The notes under the pieces are model-generated. The model was given only the letters and a program-made list of their open reading frames with translations. It did not search any database and had not been told where the DNA came from. 64,000 nucleotides of DNA from Asterella californica (lineage: Eukaryota > Streptophyta > Marchantiopsida > Marchantiales > Aytoniaceae). The translations under genes were made by a program, and so were the position numbers. Below are positions 32,410 through 41,885 of this stretch, piece after piece. Each line of letters begins with the position of its first letter. Within the stretch, counting starts at the first letter, position 1. Where the stretch lies: contig JAYKYS010000011.1 of the NCBI GenBank assembly GCA_036924285.1, positions 1,178,001 through 1,242,000 of the forward strand. The letters run 5' to 3'.

Positions 32410-33290
32410 GATCCAAGGCTGCAACTGGTGCATACTCGTCATCATATGTGTACGAGCATCATCCAATAAAAAAACGTTCTCCAAGATGTACGCTAGAGAA
32501 TCCACCTGATGCATCTGGAGATGTCGTAAGATTCGTAACATCAAGAACATCCTAGATCGCGGGTCATGTAAACCCTGACCTCTCCCAGTACGCGTGTGAT
32601 CTTGACATGGCCACCCGGCTATCACCAAGTGAATGGTGCTAACAAACATTAGATCTTGCACCCCCAGCAGCGAAATATCTGACGGTAATGCTTGCTGGTA
32701 TCCTCTAACGGCTGATATGGACAACAACTCCGAATATCTCTACACAAAACGTGCCACATGATGCAATGAGATGTGTCTCGCAACCTCATCTCTCTCCACA
32801 TACAAGTATCGCTGTACTTGTATGCCTACCTGCAATACCGTAGCCAAACCTGTGGTCATCTCTCCAAACAGCTCTAGCACACATATACCCTCTTCTGGAT
32901 ACTGTCACACAATAGGAGTCGTATCCAACGGTGATAAGGTCACAAAGACTAGTAGCAGGAACAACCTTTAGTTCCTCTACTGGTGATACAAAGACTTCAC
33001 TCCAAGTCTGCTGCACCAACCGATCAGCATACTGCTGCAACTCTCCACTCGAACTCCAGAGTGAAACATCCAAGGCAGATGGTACTAACGTAGACATGCT
33101 AGACATGTCCCTCACCTCCTCAAAGACCGGGGTATCCTCCGCATGGACATTGCCCTCCAACAACTCGTCCGGCCAAGTGATGATCAAACTGAACCCTGCA
33201 ACAGATGCCATCATCCTTGATGTAGGCTCCGTTGTCCCAACTCTAGCACTGAACCGCACTGGTAAGCGGCTCATTCGTCTCTTTGTCCGT
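32410..33290 (-). pseudogene. A2 C5 DNA methyltransferase, N-terminal half
   Basis: On the minus strand a leader (33274 to about 32930, with SALDVSLWSSSGELQQY) precedes methyltransferase motif I, VLELFGEMTTGL, at about 32880-32845. Then come RYLYVERDEVAR (SAM-binding acidic residue), motif IV IHLVIAGWPCQ with the catalytic cysteine (about 32630-32600), and motif VI YILENV (about 32490-32473). The order and the TGL after motif I resemble DNMT3, not the rearranged plant DRM. The leader and motif I region are in different frames, and a TAG interrupts the text between motifs I and IV (near 32739, where A3 has CAG). Element B cuts the domain after motif VI. The A3 copy (37444-38640) shows the domain belongs to the transposon family. 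Confidence 0.8.
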
Positions 33291-33483
33291 TAGTCGATCA
33301 CGAACCTCATAGAATATAACACAGCATCTCTAACCAATACATCATAAGACTCCACGGTCGTAACGATGACCTTGGCTCTCACCATGGAGCCATCCGTGGG
33401 ATGATCTGGTCAAACTCTCATCGTCAACATCTCACATGTCATGTGTAGAGCTGTACCTCTTGATCCACTTAGATAGTCTGTAG

Positions 33484-34083
33484 CTAGAATGGACATCTCT
33501 TCATCTCGGACTTCCTCAGATCCAAATCAATACATGTCGTCTTTCCTAACATCAACGGTTGGGCTCCAAAGGTTAACAAGACTTTCTGCGGTCGATACAC
33601 CTTCCATGACGGTGTCACCAAACAGAAGATACCACTTCTGTTGTCTAACAACATCACACCTGGTGCCAAACCAGCACGGTCAATCGTCGGCCTAGCTGGT
33701 AACTCATCTAACCTAGCAGTCGCCGCTTGCCAAATACCACTGGTAGCTGTCTTGATCCTCGACTCTATGGACACATCTACCGTTTCTCGTTGAATCACCT
33801 CAGCACTAGAGGTAATAACATCCTCGTTCTCACTTAGCGTGATCGCCAACTGGAACACTGGAGCCAAGCTGACTCCCAATGCCCTCATATACGTGGCTGA
33901 AAATAGTGAGGTTCGCAGAACTGTTGTAGTCGCCCCTAACATCGAGTTCGACATCGCATCCATAAACGTCGAGGGTTGACTTACATCACCCTCACTCCTG
34001 GATGTTGATGTCTCTAACTCCACTACATCATCGATAGGTCGTTTACGAACCATAGATGTGGTCATCAATGCTTCCGATAACAA
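33484..34083 (-). pseudogene. A2 aspartic protease region
   Basis: A frame of about 200 residues. The first half (RKRPIDDVVELETSTSRSEG and following) is unrecognised linker. The second half has APGVMLLDNRSGIFCLVTP and then KVLLTFGAQPLMLGK. The latter matches a gypsy retropepsin active-site region in which DSGAQPLMLG would be expected, so the catalytic Asp-Ser-Gly has become Thr-Phe-Gly. In A3 the same place reads LLDSRTQPLML, with the glycine lost. The protease is dead in both copies. Position between gag and methyltransferase supports the call. Confidence 0.7.
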
Positions 34084-35652
34084 GAACGATTGGAGAAGCC
34101 TGACCTATCTACAAACCTTCCGTGTCGTGGATCCAACTCCACTGTACCTCGTGGCTCAGAGGCACGTACTGCACCTCGAGTCACTACCGCAGATGCCTCA
34201 ATCTGTCCCACACCAGCCATGAAGTCGAAGCCACCTCCTTCTCTTCCATAAGACGTGGAAGTCTCTATTCCATCAGATCTTCGTTGAGCCATAGTCATAC
34301 TAGTTATCCTCTACTCCAACTGCTCAATTCGAGCAGCCATACCTGCTTCTGACGTCGTAGCAGGCGGTGGACCGACTGATCCTCTCCCAGGTGCTGGACC
34401 TCTACCTCCAGCTCGATCACCACGGTCTCCTTGGGCTCCTCCGTCTCGTCCACGATCAACCTTCCCTTGTCGTAGCTCGAGATGGAGATTAAAACAACGG
34501 TCACTACTGTGATCATGTCGTCCGTAATGCTCACATTGCCTAGGTACCGCTTGAGACGTCCTTGACGTCTCATAACCACCTCTCCTCAATAGACAGTCCT
34601 TCTACTGATGAGGACCATCACAGTCCAGCAAGGACCCGCTTGCTGCTGACTAGAGAAGGACGGCATGGGCTTCTGTCCACTAGATCCTCCAACACCTCCT
34701 TGAGATTGTGACTGCTCGCACGATCCTTACCACCACCACCACCACGCTGTTGCGTAACATGTGATCCTCGCGAAGAGATGATCATCCCATGTGGTGTCTC
34801 CTTGCTGAACCCAGCAAGCACCATCCTCTCCTCCACCATGTTGAGCTCAATCCGCTCAGCCAAACCAAAGACAATCGTTATCGTCGGAGCAGTGTCTCTA
34901 AGGAGAGTGGCATCTCTGACTCTCCTACGCAGCTCCCGATCTAATATCACATACAAGAACAGGACTGCATGTGCTTCCGTCACCCCTTGGGTAATGCTGA
35001 TCAACCGTCTCATGCGAGTAAACGCCTCGTGTAGGCTCTCTCTGGTCTTCCGTTGGAACTCATGCTCACTCCTCAACTTGTCGGTCCGCACACCTTGATA
35101 GTTCTTCCTCAAACACTGGAAGAACTGAACCACAGGGTTAAACCCTGGTGGTATCTTGCTCACACTACCATCTGCTCCATTACTAGTGGACGTACCGTCG
35201 GTAGTAGGTACTCCGCCACCTGCGGATGTACCATTGCTACTGACATCCGAACTCGTAGGTGCTACGCCTCCTGAAACTGCACCAGTAGTGATAGAAACGT
35301 AGTTGGGAGACCAATATTGTCTCCACAACTCAATCTCCACACTGTAGTCTCGTCGGAACTCATGATAATCGTCCATTGGCGATCTCTCCAAGTGTTGGAA
35401 CAAACCTTTTCACGTCATGAACGGTGTAAATAGCTGTGGGTTCCGCATCTGTTACAGATCGTACCAACTGTCGAACTCCTGGATGAAGTCATCCAGCTCG
35501 ATAGTACCCACTGTATCCGAGTAACGTCGAGGTTTCTTCGTGGTCCCATAGATCTCGTCCATGTCCCACAACAACGGTGTGGTGACGGTCGATTCACCAT
35601 AAGAAAACGCGCTATCTGCGTCTGACTCGTCCTCTGGAACAATCAACGGCAA
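34065..35652 (-). pseudogene. A2 gag with degraded zinc knuckle
   Basis: The capsid part runs from 35652 (EDESDADSAF, MDEIYG, IELDDFIQEFDSWYDL) through a frame change near 35415 into 35403-34618 (MDDYHEFRRDYSVEIELW, Thr/Ser/Gly-rich linker, VVQFFQCLRKNYQGVRTDKL, ESLHEAFTRMRRLISIT, AERIELNMVEERMVL). A knuckle-like CEHYGRHDHSSDRC follows at about 34535-34490, in which the second cysteine is tyrosine; A3 keeps CEHC at this place but has a stop. A basic, Gly/Arg-rich stretch and FDFMAGVGQIEASA complete gag. Several frame changes make it a pseudogene. Confidence 0.75.
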
Positions 35653-37443
35653 TGGTGTAGGTAGTCAGTCCTTCATCCCACTCCGTGTATACCCACTGTC
35701 CGAGAAGTCTCCACCAAAACCTCCCGAGAACTCCGTGATGAGAGAATCTCGATAACACACTCTCCAACCAAAATGCCGAAACCTTTGTCATCACTGTAAT
35801 CACCACTTGCCTAACCCCGCTCCTACTGAGCTCACCTATCTCCTTCTAGGACGGTCAAGATAAGGACAACATGTACATGTCATCATCACATGCAGACTCT
35901 CACAGTCCGTTAGTCGTCACTCCAACCGCACCATGAGAGAAACAAAGATAGTTTGACTGGTCCGCAACTCCAGCCTCACTATCGACAGCACACTGGAGTG
36001 AATTTACTCCGGAAATCAAGCGTCAACACAAGCAAACGCGGCGCACAAACAGGAAGTAGAATATGGAGGGGTTCCAACCACAAGAAGTCCAAACGATAAC
36101 TCTCCACACTCAAACATTCACATAAAGAGAAACCCAATCCCACCTGGACTGACGTCTCGTCTTTGATGATCACATGCACAATATATGGTCACCAACCATC
36201 GTAACTGATACCTAAGATCACTAACTAGATGTCCACATCTCTAGTAGCTCCAAAAATATCTACTAGCTCTACTAGCTCACCCAAGACAACTGTCACCAAA
36301 TGCCTCCATATGCATCTCTACAGTATAAGCAAACACTACCACAACTATAGCTTCTCTCTAATACTGTGGGGTAACCACCCCTCTATGAACATGCGAGAAG
36401 GTCTCCTAATACCTTAAACAAGTCCATAAGTACTTGCACGCATCCCTAGAAAACACCAAGAGCTATTGGTCTAGTGGTAAAGCCAAAGCTAAGATTGCAG
36501 AGTTAAAGGGTACAATTCAGGAATAGTGTTAGGATGGGTGACCTACTGGTTTTACACTTCTCACACAACTGAAACGTGTATATCTTTCTCACGCACGCCA
36601 GCAAGCTGACTTGCGGCAAGCGCGGGCTCGAGCTCGGGCTCCACTCCGCCTCCGCACTCCGCTCTCACGCCTCCGCACTCACGCCGCTCTGCTCCTCGAA
36701 GCCTTGTCAGACTTTTTGATTTACGTTAGATTTTTGACAACTTGCGACCTTCTTCGACTTCTAACTTCTTCGATCCTTCACCAAATCAAACGATTTTTGG
36801 TGCGTTAGAATCGTCTTCCCAACGAGCACCTACTGCACTCTTCAGCACCACAAATTGTCGATCCACACCAACCCGACGTCCGCCGATGCACTTCTGCCGA
36901 TCTCAATTGACCATCAAAATCTATCATAAGAAATTCAGCAGCGCTTCCGCACTACCTCACCACCAAATCGACCAAGAACAGGTTCAAACGACAGTAATCC
37001 ATACAGTGATCGTTCACCCAACCAAAAAGAACCACTCCGTGCACGCGCGCACCCGTAAAACAAAAATACAAACGATCTGTCCAATCCAGAGATACCACCG
37101 GCTGAAATCTACGACATGAAACCTCTCAATCAGATCCCGCAATCTGAGTTCTTCAAGTGATAAACGGTATGTATTCACACCACCATGCCAACGGACACTA
37201 AACAATCACTAAAGTCGAGCCAAATCCACTCTGTGCTTGCAGAGACTCCAGATTGCACTCACAAAGACTATCTATCATAGCTAGGAGCGCTCAACCTGAA
37301 GAACTAAGGCCTCCAAGCCCTACCTGCAAAGTATACCCCTAGTGAGCTCTCTCATCAACTCGCCTTAACGGCACTAACGGCCTTATCGAGATTCGTCACT
37401 CCGCACTCGGTCAACCTAACCGAGTGCCCAAACTGACGTGACA
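35653..37443 (-). repeat. A2 5' LTR and leader
   Basis: It begins TGTCACGTCAGTTTGG on the minus strand at 37443, inside the A3 copy, and runs collinear with A1 (13630-11913) and, in its later part, A3 (51371-50575). The LTR/leader boundary cannot be placed because no second LTR of this copy remains. It contains the 5S-like module and a TC/GC-rich segment near 36600-36710 that is also in A1. Confidence 0.65.
36467..36551 (+). promoter_or_regulatory. tRNA-like A box and 5S rRNA-like module in A2, antisense
   Basis: Plus strand: TTGGTCTAGTGGTAA at 36467-36481, then AGAGTTAAAGGG at 36499-36510 and AGTGTTAGGATGGGTGACCTACTGG at about 36525-36549. The last part matches the 5S rRNA C box and the following CCTGG-like text better than the A1 copy does, while AGTTAAGCGT has decayed. 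Same position and orientation as in A1 and A3. Confidence 0.65.
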
Positions 37444-38640
37444 AAAGTGTTTGAGCAGTAACACCCGTCGATCGCATCCGACGCTGCTCAGCCATCCGAG
37501 GCTAACAATCCATGTCAAGCAATTCAAATCCATTGCTTGATCCAATACCTGACGACGTGAAGCCTCCGACACCGAAGCTACTATCGTCGTATCCGTAGCG
37601 AAACCCATTGCTCGCTCTCTCTCATCGACATTGAGCTCCACCAACTACCGTAACTGAGCATCTCACACAAGCCCATGTCCTCCATCTCTGTAAGCATGTG
37701 ACATTAGAAAGCTCACCAAAGTGGGCAATGCTGTCATGAGTCGTCTCACTAGGTTCACCATGGATGACCTATCGACGACTCTCACTACTTGAGATCGTCA
37801 TCTTGCATCCAAAATGCTATCAACCGTGAGGTGCGCTGGTCATCTCACTCATCATGTGCGCACTTAAACACCTCTCTCGATAATAAGTTGGTCCACCACA
37901 ACCGTGGACGACGTGCACGAGATTCTACTCTCGCTGCATCCACCAACATTGCTGGTCCAACCGCACTTGGTGCACACTCTTCATCATCTGTGTACGAGCA
38001 TCATCCAACAAAACGTTCTCCAAGATGTACACTGGAGAATCCACCTGATGCATCTGAAGATGTCGTAAGATCCGTAACATCTCCCAAAACATACTAGATC
38101 GTGGGTCATATAAACCTTGATCTCTTCTAGCACGCGTATGACCTTGACATGGCCACCCGACTATCACCAAGTGAATGGTGCCAACAAACGTAAGATCATG
38201 CGCCCTCAATAGCGAAATATTTGATGGTAATGCTTGCTGCTATCCTCTAACAGCTGATATGAGCAACAACTCAGGATATCTCTGCACCAAACGTGCCACA
38301 TGACGCAATGAGATGCGTCTTGCAACCTCATCTCTCTCCACATACAAGTATCGCTGTACTTGTATGCCTGCCTGCAATACCGCAACCAAACCTGTGCTGA
38401 TCTCCCCAAACAGCTCCAGCACACACACACCTTTCTCTAGATACTACCATACAATGAGAGTCGTATCCAACGGTGATAAAGTCACAGAGCCAGTAGCAGG
38501 AACAACCCTTTGTTCCTCTACTGGTGGTATAAAGGTTTCACTCCAAGCCTGCTGTACCAACGGATCAACATATTGCTGCAACTCTCCGTTCGAACTCCAG
38601 AGTGGAACATCCAAGGCAGATGGTACCACGTAGTCATGCT
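37444..38640 (-). pseudogene. A3 C5 DNA methyltransferase
   Basis: A second copy of the element-borne methyltransferase. Motif I is CVLELFGEISTGLVAVLQAG (about 38425-38370), then RYLYVERDEVARR, motif IV IHLVIVGWPCQ (about 38185-38150), motif VI YILENV (about 38030), a degraded motif VIII region (about 37935-37860), and motif IX/X text ERERAMGFAT (about 37620) and RRQVLDQAMDLNCLTWIVSL (about 37570-37510). Unlike A2 it is not split, but stops (for example after AVRG near 38245) and several frameshifts destroy it. It keeps CAG where A2 has TAG. Being present in two independent A copies shows the domain was part of the mobile element. Confidence 0.8.
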
Positions 38641-40528
38641 AAGCATGTCCCCCATCTCCTCAAAGATCAGAGTATCCTCCGCATGAGCATTGTCTTCTAA
38701 CAACTCGCCTAGCCAAGTGATGATCGAACTGAATCTGCAATGGATGCCATCGTCCTTGGTGTAGGCTCTGTTGTCTCAACTCTCGCACTGAACCGCATTG
38801 GTAACTGGCTCACTCGTCCCTCACCAGACTGCCAACAAGGTCTGTAAGATGCTGTCTATGCCCAATAGTCGATCATGAACCCCATAGGGTATAACACAGC
38901 ACCTCTAATCAACACATCATACGACTCTGCGGCCGTAATGATGGTCCTGACCTGCACCATAGAGCCATATGTGGGATGATCTGGTCAAACTCTCACCGTC
39001 AGCATCTCGCATGTCATGTGTAGAGCTGTACCTCTTGATCCCTTTAGAGATGTCTGCAGCTAGAATCGACATCTCTCCACCTCGGACTTCTTCAGACTCA
39101 AACCAATACACGACGTCTTCCTCAACATCAACGGTTGGGTTCTAGAGTCTAACAAGACTTTCTGTGGTCGATACACCTCCCTTGAAGGTGCCACCAAACA
39201 GAAAATATCACTTTTGTTGTCCAACAACATCACACCTGGTGCCAAACCAGCATGATCAATCGACGGCCTGTAACACCTAAGGGTTGCATAGTAGTAAATA
39301 TGTGATAAGTTATAACTATGTGTGATGAGTCTTCTAAATAAATCCCAAGGCTAGACAACACTCTAAGTTAGTGACAGATAACTATGAATAATCACAATTA
39401 GAGTTGATGGTATTTGAGGACAGAATATTAAAATATTCTAAGTAGGAGAACCACTATTTTGTTTGGTTGTGCATTAAATGACAAGTAAGTGAATAATACA
39501 CTCTTGTCTTATGCATGACTTAATTTTATTGGTTGTAGAAGCTTAAGGTCAAACAATCAAGATGGTTGTTGATCTTTTTGACTCAATTATGTGTTAGTAC
39601 TTTGTCTTATAAGGAGCAATCCAAGATTTCTTTTCAAAGATTCTTTTCTACTTCTAGAAGGATTCAAATTATTAGAGTAGAGTCAAAAGTAGAGACATCT
39701 ATCATTGACTTCTGACTTTTATCTTTGACTTGATCTCGAACTGCAGTAAATCAGATTTACAAGTAGTTACCGTGGTAAATCTGAAGTAGTATAAATAGAG
39801 GAGTTGTGGAGTGATCCCTCATCCTCCCTTTTCTTGGTATTTGGAAGTCGTTAGGTCATATCTTTAAAGGGTGTGTTTTCATCTCTATGTCTCCATGAGA
39901 ATTCTTGTTCCGAGTGAAGAAGTGATATGAGTATGTTGAGAGTTGGGTTTAGCTGAGATCTCTTAGTTCTATGATGCGCCTCATCAAAGGCCATCAGAGA
40001 TTTATCCTGGGTGAGAGACAAGTCCGGTAGCAAGCTTCAAGACCACAGGATAAGCTGGTAACTCATCTAACTTGGCAGTCGCCGCTTGTCAAGTACCATT
40101 GGTAGTTGTCCTGATCTTCGACTCCATGGACACATCTACCGTCTCGTGCTGAACCACCTCAGCACTAGAGGTAACTACATCCTCGCTCTCACTGAACATG
40201 ACCGCTAACTGGAACACTTGAGCCAAGTTGACTCCCAATGTCCTCATATTACTAGCTGAAAATAGCGGGGCTCGAAAAACTACTGTAACCACCCCCAACA
40301 TCGAATTCGACGTCGCATCCACAAACGTCAAGGGTTGTCTCGCATCATCCCCACTCTTGGATGTCGATGTCTCTAACTCCACTACATCATCGATAGGTCG
40401 TTTAGGAATCATAGACGTGGTCCTCAACGTCTCGGATAGCATAAACGATTGAGGAAGTCTGATTTGTCTACCAGCCTCCTCGCGTTGTGGATCCACCTCC
40501 ACCGACGCACCTCGTGGCTCAGACACGT
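38641..40528 (-). pseudogene. A3 protease region and linker, split by E
   Basis: The part 40526-40089 parallels A2 34160-33760 (RKRPIDDVVELETSTSKSG, VNLAQVFQLAVMFSESED). After E, 39245-39060 reads APGVMLLDNKSDIFCLVAP and KVLLDSRTQPLML, the retropepsin site with glycine replaced by arginine. Below that, 39050-38640 corresponds to the linker before the methyltransferase, broken in all frames. Confidence 0.7.
39269..40047 (+). mobile_element. E: solo LTR or LTR fragment
   Basis: Comparison with A2 (33677-33710) shows a clean insertion of about 780 bp in A3. It starts TGTAACACC and has TATAAATAGAGGAG near 39790, as in F. Its tail CATCAGAGATTTATCCTGGG and TGAGAGACAAG matches the ends of the F and B LTRs. 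No interior or second LTR is present. The right end (about 40047, CCACA) is uncertain because the flanks GGCC and GGAT do not form a perfect duplication. Confidence 0.7.
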
Positions 40529-41810
40529 TGTCGCACTACTTGGCGGCTACGTGTTATATTTCTACTCCGACGCTTGAGTTTAGTAGTTCTAGAAGTTAGC
40601 TTATATTACTTCTAGCCGCTTATGTATATGTTTGACACCTTTGCATACGGTGTTATCACTATTTTGAGTCTTAGTAGGTTGATTACCATGTTGATAGGGC
40701 TTAAGCTCATGGGTTGTATTTGCGTGTCGCCCATGCACGCTTTCTAGCTGATTTAAGTTATTTTTCGGGGCTGCGTGTCGTTTTAAGTAATTTAAGTTTT
40801 ACGCTGTCACTCTAGGGGGCTTGACGTGGTAGCCTATGAGTAAAACTAAGTTGCCACGTGGTTTAGGGTACTAAAGGACAACCAAGTGGAGCTATGAACT
40901 CCCATTGGTCTGTTTTTGTCTTTTGTTAAACCCTAAATTTAGAAACAGAGCTCTAGAGTGGAGTTCGAGCATTTGGTAGGGGATCTTCGAAATCTGAGGG
41001 CACATGGAGAGAGGTCTCGTCATGCCAAGCACTTCCAGTGAAAATTTCGATCGATTTGAGTCAATAAAGACGGAGTTATGAGCAATTGAAGTTCGGATTG
41101 TGTCAAAACTGAATCATTCTTGTTGGATTTAGGGTTTTCAGTGTCATTCGCAGCAGATTTGAGGAAATTGCTTCAAAACTTCGAGGTTGTGTTCTCCGCC
41201 AGCAGGGCTACGATTTCACAAAAAGTTTCATATCGATTGAGCAACTGAGTAATTCAGGGCGGCCGCTGAAGCTGAGGGGGTCTGAAAAGCTCTTAATCTA
41301 GAGCAGCGACTTCAGAGGAGGAGATCTGCAGTTCTGTGAACATTCAGGAGTCTCAACTTCACAGGGATGATCAGCACCCTGTAGACTGCAAATCCTGTAA
41401 GAAACTTTGAAATTGATCGAGCCAAACTCCTGTTATAGGTTGAAATAGCCAGCTAGGTACCAGAAATTGCCGTAGTTTTCTTGCTCAAAACTTTTCTGTT
41501 CATATCTCCGTGTCAGAATTTGATCTCAGGCTGAAATTTCGCCTGTGAGTTCAGTAGTACCTCATTTGCATGTAAGGGAAGTTTGGAAGTCTAAACCTTC
41601 ATAGTTTTCTTCTCCGTGAGTGTCAAAGTTCACCGCCGGATCCTATTACTGCCAGCTAGACCTGAATTTCGCTCTCTGAGCATATTACTAGATCTTAAAC
41701 ATCTGTGTGAGTGTTTATAGCCCTATTGTGACCTGAAAGCCAACCTCTTGAGTGAACAACCACAGCCAGAAGTCCGGTGCTTTCCTAGGTAGACGGATTA
41801 CACTCCGACA
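40529..41810 (+). repeat. C 5' LTR
   Basis: It begins TGTCGCACTAC and ends CTCCGACA, the ends being complementary (TGTCG/CGACA). It carries no TATA box that I am sure of. Differences from the 3' LTR include A/G near 40534, C/T near 40826, T/G near 41006, T/C near 41354 and A/G near 41576. Just inside is TGGTGAACTCGACG (41821-41834), a possible primer binding site whose tRNA I could not assign. Confidence 0.93.
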
Positions 41811-41885
41811 TACTCTCTTTTGGTGAACTCGACGTGAAACACCTAGGGTGGGAGTTTTCTTGAGAGTGTTACAGGATCAGATATC

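Larger units (their letters stand above)
13631..37443 (-). mobile_element. A2: Ty3/gypsy family-A retrotransposon with a DNA methyltransferase, split by B and D
   Basis: On the minus strand the order is LTR/leader (37443-35653), gag, zinc-knuckle region, protease, DNA methyltransferase (32410-33290 and 24292-24778), reverse transcriptase (23193-23696), a mostly missing RNase H, the integrase zinc region (about 22860-22709) and the integrase core (14036-13677). Element B splits the methyltransferase at 24779-32409 and element D splits the integrase at about 14176-22708. A2 itself begins abruptly inside the A3 copy at 37443/37444. All coding parts carry stops or frameshifts. The 3' end is lost at the A1 junction (13630/13631). 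Confidence 0.8.
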
